Shown: in pieces, positions 58,421-64,000 of the stretch
How positions within the stretch are numbered: position 1 is the stretch's first letter
How the letters are laid out: each line of letters begins with the position of its first letter
DNA from: Mugil cephalus
Lineage: Eukaryota; Chordata; Actinopteri; Mugiliformes; Mugilidae
DNA length: 64,000 bases
Direction of reading: 5' to 3'
Assembly (NCBI RefSeq): GCF_022458985.1
Contig: NC_061771.1
Location: 19,603,501 to 19,667,500, forward strand
Position numbers and translations under genes: made by a program
The notes under the pieces: model-generated
The model's database searches: none
Told to the model about the DNA's origin: nothing
What the model saw: only the letters and a program-made list of their open reading frames with translations

Positions 58421-58760
58421 CCCTCTGAGACCCTACGACCATTGCGCATTTTTCGCAGACAATCTGCAAAACTTCATCAAATTTATTTATGCTTATTAAC
58501 ATTTCTAGTTTGATATGACGCGCAGATTTAACACACAAACAGTAACGAGCTACAACATCGTTAATTAGCAAATACTCGTTTGAGGACATTGGACTTTCAA
58601 TGTTTGCAATTCTGTGTTTGCACAGCCATGTTCATGTATTAAAATAAACAGTTTTACATTTTGTTACACACTGGCGACTTTATTGTTTCAGACACGGAAA
58701 TAATCCCCGTGTCCACATATGAGGATATTGTGTATTTTTCAAAAACGACATCCAAAAACG
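58420..58760 (+). repeat. CCTCATATGAGGACG dispersed repeat, copy 2
   Basis: Shares CTCTGAGACCCTACG, TTATTTATGCTTATTAAC and ACTCGTTTGAGGAC with the copy at 29905. The palindromic core is degraded here but a second one (ACATATGAGGATATTG) is present. Confidence 0.65.
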
Positions 58761-59155
58761 CTGGTTATTATTAATTATTATTATTATTATTATTTTACGT
58801 CTTAGGTCCTCGAAAATACCTTGGGAGAAATTAAAAATACATCGCAAACATTGTTGCGTTGTTCACTACATGGTTTCTAATAGTGCGGTTCGCTGAATGT
58901 AAATATTTTCATGACGTACTTATTCGCACTAAAACAAAGGTAAACATAATATTTATAGGCTAATACGGTATATTGTGCTACTGGTCCTTTGAGATCAAAC
59001 TAGGCTGGATGAGACTCCTTCTCTAAATCTTTGCTGCAGTATTATCTGAACAACATCGTTTCAAGTGCCTGAGAAGACGACGTGTAAACCCAGTGTGCAT
59101 TGTTGAACATTGTGCTAGTTCTTATCGTCCTAAATCTCCTTATTGTCGTCGCCCC
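58761..59155. other. No gene recognised
   Basis: ATT microsatellite at about 58768-58793, then unremarkable sequence leading into the GC-rich gng13 promoter. Confidence 0.4.
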
Positions 59156-59159
59156 GGGG

Positions 59160-59651
59160 CCTCAGAGAGAGAGAGAGAGAGTGACAGAGAGAGGCACCAG
59201 CCGAGTACTAACATCATCTCCGCTCATCTGAATAGAAAATGAGCTCCTTGCTTGAGTTTCCCCTCTGGAGCACGTCCTCATTTGCATGACTTCCTGCCTC
59301 GGCTCGGCTCCGGTGCTCGTCAGGATTTCCATACAGGTGCGCTCTCGGCTCCAGCCCTCAGCCCTCGTTTGCCTGTCAAACCAGGCGGCTCGGCTCCTTT
59401 TCTCCGCCCTGCGCATCCCTCCTCCTCCTCCTCCTCCTCCTCCTCCAGTCTCTACGGGAGAGGAGCGCAGGGGAGTGCCTCTGCGCCGCGCACAGCCTCC
59501 TCCCCCCACTGACGCCGGTCTCCTGTCAGGGAAACAACACCGAGCTCCACTCTCAGCGCTCATTCCCTTCCGTCAAAGCCCGGTCCTGCATCCTCCGTCC
59601 GCCGGCTGCGCACCAAATCGACCAGCGGTCCTCTCCGGTACAGGCCTGACG
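59160..59651 (+). promoter_or_regulatory. gng13: gng13 promoter and noncoding first exon (probable)
   Basis: CpG-rich block starting with a GAGAGA tract (59165-59182), including a CCT microsatellite at 59420-59446, and ending CAGGCCTGACG at 59651 with the strong donor GTAAGA. The next good acceptor on this strand opens the gng13 coding exon at about 61764, so this is probably its untranslated exon 1. No TATA box is visible. Confidence 0.45.
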
Positions 59652-61763
59652 GTAAGAGCCGCCGCTTTGGCGTGTTGCTTTTTACGCGTTTCCATCCGCC
59701 GATCGTCACGACACGCATCTGCGCCCGAGCTGGTGTCTTCGCGTTTGAGGTAAACAGTGGCCACCTCTGCTCAATTTATTCAACTATACCGCAGTGTTTA
59801 CGCCGAAAGGCGACTCCGCCTGAGCGGTGGAGATGACAGATCGATGAGAGAAATGTACCAGACGGCTGAGTGATGGAGACTGGTGTCAGGGTAACGCGTT
59901 TTTGGAGGGATATTTATAATTAAATGATGAAGGCCTTCTCGTGGACCAGCTGGCAGCAGGATGGATGCTGGTGGAGGAGGCAGGCACCGGGCAGCCGACC
60001 TACTTAGAGCCATTAAAAAGATGAAGAGGATGAGGGGTGATGGTGATGATGATGATGGTGGTGATGATGATGATGAGGGTGGCCAGGAGGAGGAGAGGGG
60101 GGGAAGGAAGGACATTGAGGGCTGAACTGGTCGAGGGCTGGCCTGAACTCTCATCTGGGCCCTTTCTCTTCCTGCTGTAATGTGGCTTGTGGCTGGGTGG
60201 GGCAGAATTCCCAATAAGTACAAATACAAGACAGCAAACACAGCAGCCAGCATGTCGGAATACCACAGGTTATCGTTTCAAGAGCCAGGCGTGTAAAAGC
60301 AAAGTGTATTTGCGCAAATTAAACAGCCCCAAAACTGTACTGCAGTGTTCAAATATGGGGCTTTACCTCCATGTAAGACATGTAAGTGTATTTGCTTAAA
60401 TAATGTACTTTACGGTTGTTGAAATTAAAGAGTAGTGGTACTTTTATTCAATCTGGCAGTTACCTCCCAAAGAACTATGCACATAAATATATATAGATAA
60501 ATTTAACAAGTTAAACACACTATATACTTTCTATTTATGTTTAAATTGTTATGGATATATTTATTTAATGTATATCAAAGTAATTAGTGGTTAACACCAA
60601 AGGGAGACGTTATGATCTTTCAATAGAAATCTGATTTTGACCGCTCCATTATTTACTGGTTCTTAAAGCTTGTGTTTTTATTATGCTTTTAATACTTAAC
60701 AGAGTTTGTTCTTGTTCAGTAAAATGTTAAATCCTTTAGTGGTAAAAAAAAAAAGCTGTGTCAACAAACGCCACAAAACTTGACACTAAATAACAAATAT
60801 CGTCTGTGTATCTGACGTCCGATCGAGCTTGTTCAAGTGCACTTCCAGTGATGTTCAGAGACCATTAATGAGTCTTGTTTGTTTATTGTTTAGTTTACTC
60901 TGAGTCACAGTCCTGCTGCTGTCAAAACTCGAACGTTCGTCACAGATAAGATGTGTATTTATCCGCAGCTGAAAACAGTCGCCACTGTTAAGTAGCTAGC
61001 AGCTAGTAAGGCCAACTGTCTGAGAAAATTAGTTAGCTAGCCAAGAAAAATTTAAAAACAATTTATTGTGACAGGAAGATATGGTGTGTTACAGAACATT
61101 TAAAGAAAAGAAAAAGAAATAAATGAAAAATGCTGCTACGTTGCCTTGAGTATTTCTGCATTTTCTTCTTAAATGTAAGATTTTGCACGCGTCCAGAACG
61201 AACAAACGACGGACCGACTCTAGACTCTAGTCTTTGCTTTACTAGCGGTATCTCAGCACTCTCTGGATTTGCCTTCCTGATCCGATTAAATATACATATA
61301 CATATATACCAGGATGAACTCTTACACCGATTACGAGATCTCTACTTGCCACTGTAGACTTGAAAAGGGAGCGGCACTCAGGTGGCTGAAATCTGCAAAC
61401 TCACCACTAGATGTCACTAAATCCCACACGTTGGTCCTTTAAAAAGTTTGGCAGCCTGACAGAGGAATACGGTACAATCCTCATGTGTTATTATTTGAAA
61501 GGTCACAAGATGACGTGAGTAACTTATTAGGGACTTTAAAAATGATTCACATGCAGTAAGATGTGAATCACACTTGATGTGTTGCTATTCTCGTCTTTCC
61601 AAAAATGAAACTTATATCAGAAATTGCCCAGAGAAACAGGAGAATTAGTTTTCCATTGATATAGTAGAATAATATAATGCTTTAATATGGCCTGTGCTTC
61701 TGTTTAAGCTGTGATTTCTCATCAGTTACGTTTATTTTTTCTGTTTTCTACGCGTGTGAACAG
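59652..61763. other. gng13: gng13 intron 1
   Basis: No exon or RNA gene recognised. It contains a GATGATGGT-type microsatellite (60038-60078) and short T/A-rich tracts. Confidence 0.4.
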
Positions 61764-61773
61764 CAGAAGCATC

Positions 61774-62096
61774 ATGGAGGAGTTAGACGTCCCACAGATG
61801 AGGAGAGAAGTGGAAAGCCTTCAGTATCAGCTGGCTATCAACAGAGAGAAATCCTCCATCACTGTTACCGAGTGAGTGTCTGCCGTCCACACACGCACAC
61901 AAACAGAAACCAAACAAACAGAAACCACACACACACACGCACACAGACAGAGTATTGTTTCGCTGCTGACCGTGTGTGTTTTATTTGCAGGCTGGTAAAG
62001 TGGATCGAGGGTTGCGTTTGTGAAGATCCGTTTCTGAACCCTGAGCTGATGCGAGCCAACCCCTGGGTGGAGAAGGGCAAGTGTGTGATCCTCTAA
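61774..62096 (+). CDS. gng13: G protein gamma-13 subunit
   Basis: Two coding exons, 61774-61871 and 61991-62096 (donor GTGAGT, acceptor TTATTTGCAG), encode 67 residues, the same length as human GNG13. The protein starts MEELDVPQMRREVESLQYQL, a coiled-coil helix that pairs with a G-beta subunit. It continues TVTELVKWIEGC, then DPFLNPELM and NPWVEKGKCVIL. The last four residues, CVIL, form a CaaX box ending in Leu, predicting geranylgeranylation and membrane anchoring. GNG13 works with gustducin-type and retinal G proteins in taste, smell and ON-bipolar cells. The start codon has A at -3 and G at +4. The downstream neighbour chtf18 is convergent, the same adjacency as in human. Confidence 0.96.
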
Positions 62097-62374
62097 TGGT
62101 CACACACTTGCACAAACACACACAAACACACACACAGACACAATCACGGATGCATATAAGCTAAAGAATCATGCACTCCCACACGGCCACGCTGCACTAA
62201 CTCACACACCGTCTCTCACACGACCACACATTATTGCTACTTTCATGTTTATTTATTTGGAGACTCTTGAATGCTGTTACTTTATGTGAAGACCAATGTG
62301 TGTGTGAGTGTACAGCAATTAGTAGCTTTCTAGAGGTTTGTTTTCATGGACTGCTGAGCAATGTTCAACACCTT

Positions 62375-62380
62375 TTTATT
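62375..62380 (-). terminator. chtf18: chtf18 poly-A signal (minus strand)
   Basis: TTTATT on the plus strand is AATAAA on the minus strand, 150 bases past the chtf18 stop. Cleavage would fall near 62355, inside the gng13 3' untranslated region. Confidence 0.5.
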
Positions 62381-62402
62381 GGCTCTTTACACCGTCAATC
62401 CA

Positions 62403-62408
62403 AATAAA
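62403..62408 (+). terminator. gng13: gng13 poly-A signal
   Basis: AATAAA 307 bases after the stop codon, followed by GACTGTTTTGAATTT. It lies 28 bases beyond the opposite-strand signal of chtf18, so the two 3' ends probably overlap. Confidence 0.65.
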
Positions 62409-62529
62409 GACTGTTTTGAATTTAACAGGGATGTGTCTCGACGTGGATGCTTTCACACAGCACGGGAGGAACAAGTACAGCAGCGGGGGCTGAGGCAGTC
62501 ACGTGCGTGCGTGTGTGTGTGTCTGCGTG

Positions 62530-62651
62530 TTACAGTAGTTCTCTGATGTAGACGTTGCGCCTGACAGCGTTGGACATGCCCTCGTTAAACCGGAACCACA
62601 CGTCACTGTTGCCCACTGCGGTTCCCATAGAAAGAACGGCACATTTCTCAC
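62530..62651 (-). CDS. chtf18: CTF18 clamp-loader subunit, last exon (partial gene)
   Basis: On the minus strand the acceptor TTTCTCTCTGCAG is followed by 122 bases that read, in phase 2, EKCAVLSMGTAVGNSDVWFR, FNEGMSNAVRR and NVYIRELL, then TAA. The ending FNEG.SNAVRR..YIR.LL matches my memory of the CHTF18 carboxy-terminus. CTF18 is the large subunit of the alternative RFC complex that loads PCNA and supports sister-chromatid cohesion; its tail forms the module with DCC1 and CTF8 that contacts DNA polymerase epsilon. The rest of the gene lies beyond 64000. GNG13 and CHTF18 are also neighbours in human. Confidence 0.85.
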
Positions 62652-64000
62652 CTGCAGAGAGAAAGAGGTTCAGTAAAAACTTTATTCAAATGCCGTCACC
62701 ACAATTTTCCAAAGCCCTAACGATGTTGTCCATAATATTATGGCATCACGGTGAAGTCAATGATGGACACATCTGGATTTAAAATCAATATAATTATCAA
62801 TATTAACCTCCCTTTTCTAATGCATCTTAATTTCTGTAAGATAAGATTAAGATGTTTAAGTATTTGGGATCAGTAGGACCTAAGAAGTACAAAAAATAAG
62901 CATCATCTTTGAACAATAGGTAGTTTTGACACAGGGGATGTGTACCAAACCATAAACCTGTTTATTTTATTGCATGCATCCGGTGTACCTGTGAATTTGT
63001 TCAATTTTAAAGTCATATTAAACTAGAAAAGTAAATAAGCGTAAATAAACAGGTGTATTGACCCTTCGCTAAATGAAGCAGAATAAGCTGCAACAAATCT
63101 AAAACCTAATGTCCACATATGAGGACGCCAGGTCTCAGGAGGTTAGATGTACACGTGGAATTTTGACGATTATAATTTCACCTTTGAGTGAATTTTATCA
63201 AAAAATTAAGAAATTTAGAGTTTTCCAAAGATGTCACGTTCACAAAACTAGTAAGAACCTGAAAACACATGATGCAGTCGAAGTCTTCATTCAAATCTTC
63301 ATTTGAAAAATCTGACATCGATTCATAAAATATTCAATTCCGTTGTTTTTGTTGTTGTTTTTGTTTTTTAAATACCTGATATTTCTTCCATCCTTAAGTT
63401 TTCAGGGCAAGATTAGCTTAACACGCAATGTAAAGGAGAAATTAAATGGACCAGCTGAATAGCAGTATCCTCCTCAAATGTATTATAAAAGAACAAAGAA
63501 CTATGTCAGACTGAATTACAGTATATTTATTAGCTGGTGATATAACTGTGGGTGTGACCACTCGTCTTTGTATCTTGTCTGACCTGTGATGGACTTATCC
63601 ACAATATCTTCCACACAAGCCTGATTACAGAGAGATATATCTATAAAGATCCACCTCTTTAGCAAACATGTCCCAACCCTTGAACTTGGACCTTACTGAA
63701 CATTTACACTAAACAACGCTGTGAACAAGAAGTGGTTGCTCATGAATGTGGTCAACACAACTTAATGTGACGGCCTTCACCACTTATAGAAGCATAAAAA
63801 CAAAATGTAGCATCATTCAGATAAAATAGTCAAATGTAGGGCATCAGATTGGAAACTTTCATTGATAATCCAAAAATGTTAGTTTAGCATCTGACCAGCT
63901 GATAAATTTACACGAAGAACAAACTTTTACCTTTTTTGAATTAGGTGAAATATCTGGCCACTAACTCAGAGTTCACCAGACGGTCACTAACTCTAACTAG
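62652..64000 (-). other. chtf18: chtf18 last intron, no further exon seen
   Basis: No second minus-strand exon with a CHTF18-like reading is visible before the window ends. It contains copy 3 of the CCTCATATGAGG-type repeat. Confidence 0.45.
62860..63145 (-). repeat. CCTCATATGAGGACG dispersed repeat, copy 3
   Basis: Inverted relative to copies 1 and 2. On the plus strand it ends CACATATGAGGACGCCAGG then TCTCAGGAGGTTA, and it carries GTGTATTGACCCTTCGCTAA, the complement of the matching block in copy 1. Confidence 0.75.

Noticed and set aside
59162..59563. 133-codon minus-strand open frame
   Set aside because: Antisense of the GC-rich probable gng13 leader with a CCT microsatellite; no conserved domain.

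Overview
This is a 64 kb piece of a vertebrate nuclear genome, almost certainly a ray-finned fish (probably a percomorph, low confidence on clade). The evidence is GT-AG introns up to 8 kb, dense microsatellites, Tc1-like and other fish-type dispersed repeats, and protein genes that read as diverged orthologues of mammalian genes. Exons were placed by eye from splice sites, reading phase and remembered protein families. No search or alignment was run, so edges of untranslated exons are estimates.

Layout, left to right. (1) 0-6 kb: repeats, including a dead Tc1-like transposon (about 2.9-3.9 kb). (2) 6.0-10.9 kb, plus strand: a small gene I reconstruct as four exons encoding an 87-residue single-pass membrane protein. 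Its second half resembles the ATP-synthase-associated protein DAPIT (USMG5/ATP5MK). (3) 11.9-18.5 kb, plus: a SOCS1-type cytokine-signalling suppressor with an interferon-type promoter element, three upstream ORFs, and a coding region split by two introns, one inside the codon of the FLVR arginine. (4) 20.4-54.1 kb, plus: caskin1, complete. Its 21 coding exons join in phase to 1349 residues: ankyrin repeats, SH3, CASK-binding motif, two SAM domains, a proline-rich region and a conserved C-terminus. (5) 55.2-57.1 kb, plus: a four-exon snoRNA host gene with a TATA/5'TOP-type promoter and two intronic box C/D snoRNAs, probably SNORD60. (6) 59.2-62.4 kb, plus: gng13, complete, 67 residues with a CVIL prenylation box. 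(7) 62.5 kb to the edge, minus: the last exon of chtf18, tail to tail with gng13.

Gene order supports the calls. As I recall, human 16p13.3 carries SNHG19 (host of SNORD60) close to CASKIN1, and GNG13 next to CHTF18; SOCS1 lies farther along the same arm (16p13.13). The genes do not form a pathway: caskin1 is a synaptic scaffold, gng13 a sensory G-protein gamma subunit, socs1 a JAK/STAT inhibitor, and the snoRNA gene serves ribosome biogenesis.

The most unusual structure is a 1.6 kb minisatellite in the caskin1 intron before the first SAM exon. Its repeat unit is a copy of that exon's own 3' splice site plus its first 15 coding bases, so about fifty near-identical decoy splice acceptors lie in front of the real one. 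Other notable points are the DAPIT-like gene, the duplicated snoRNA with a base change that keeps its stem paired, the socs1 upstream-ORF cluster, and a possible 99-codon proline-rich cassette exon in caskin1.
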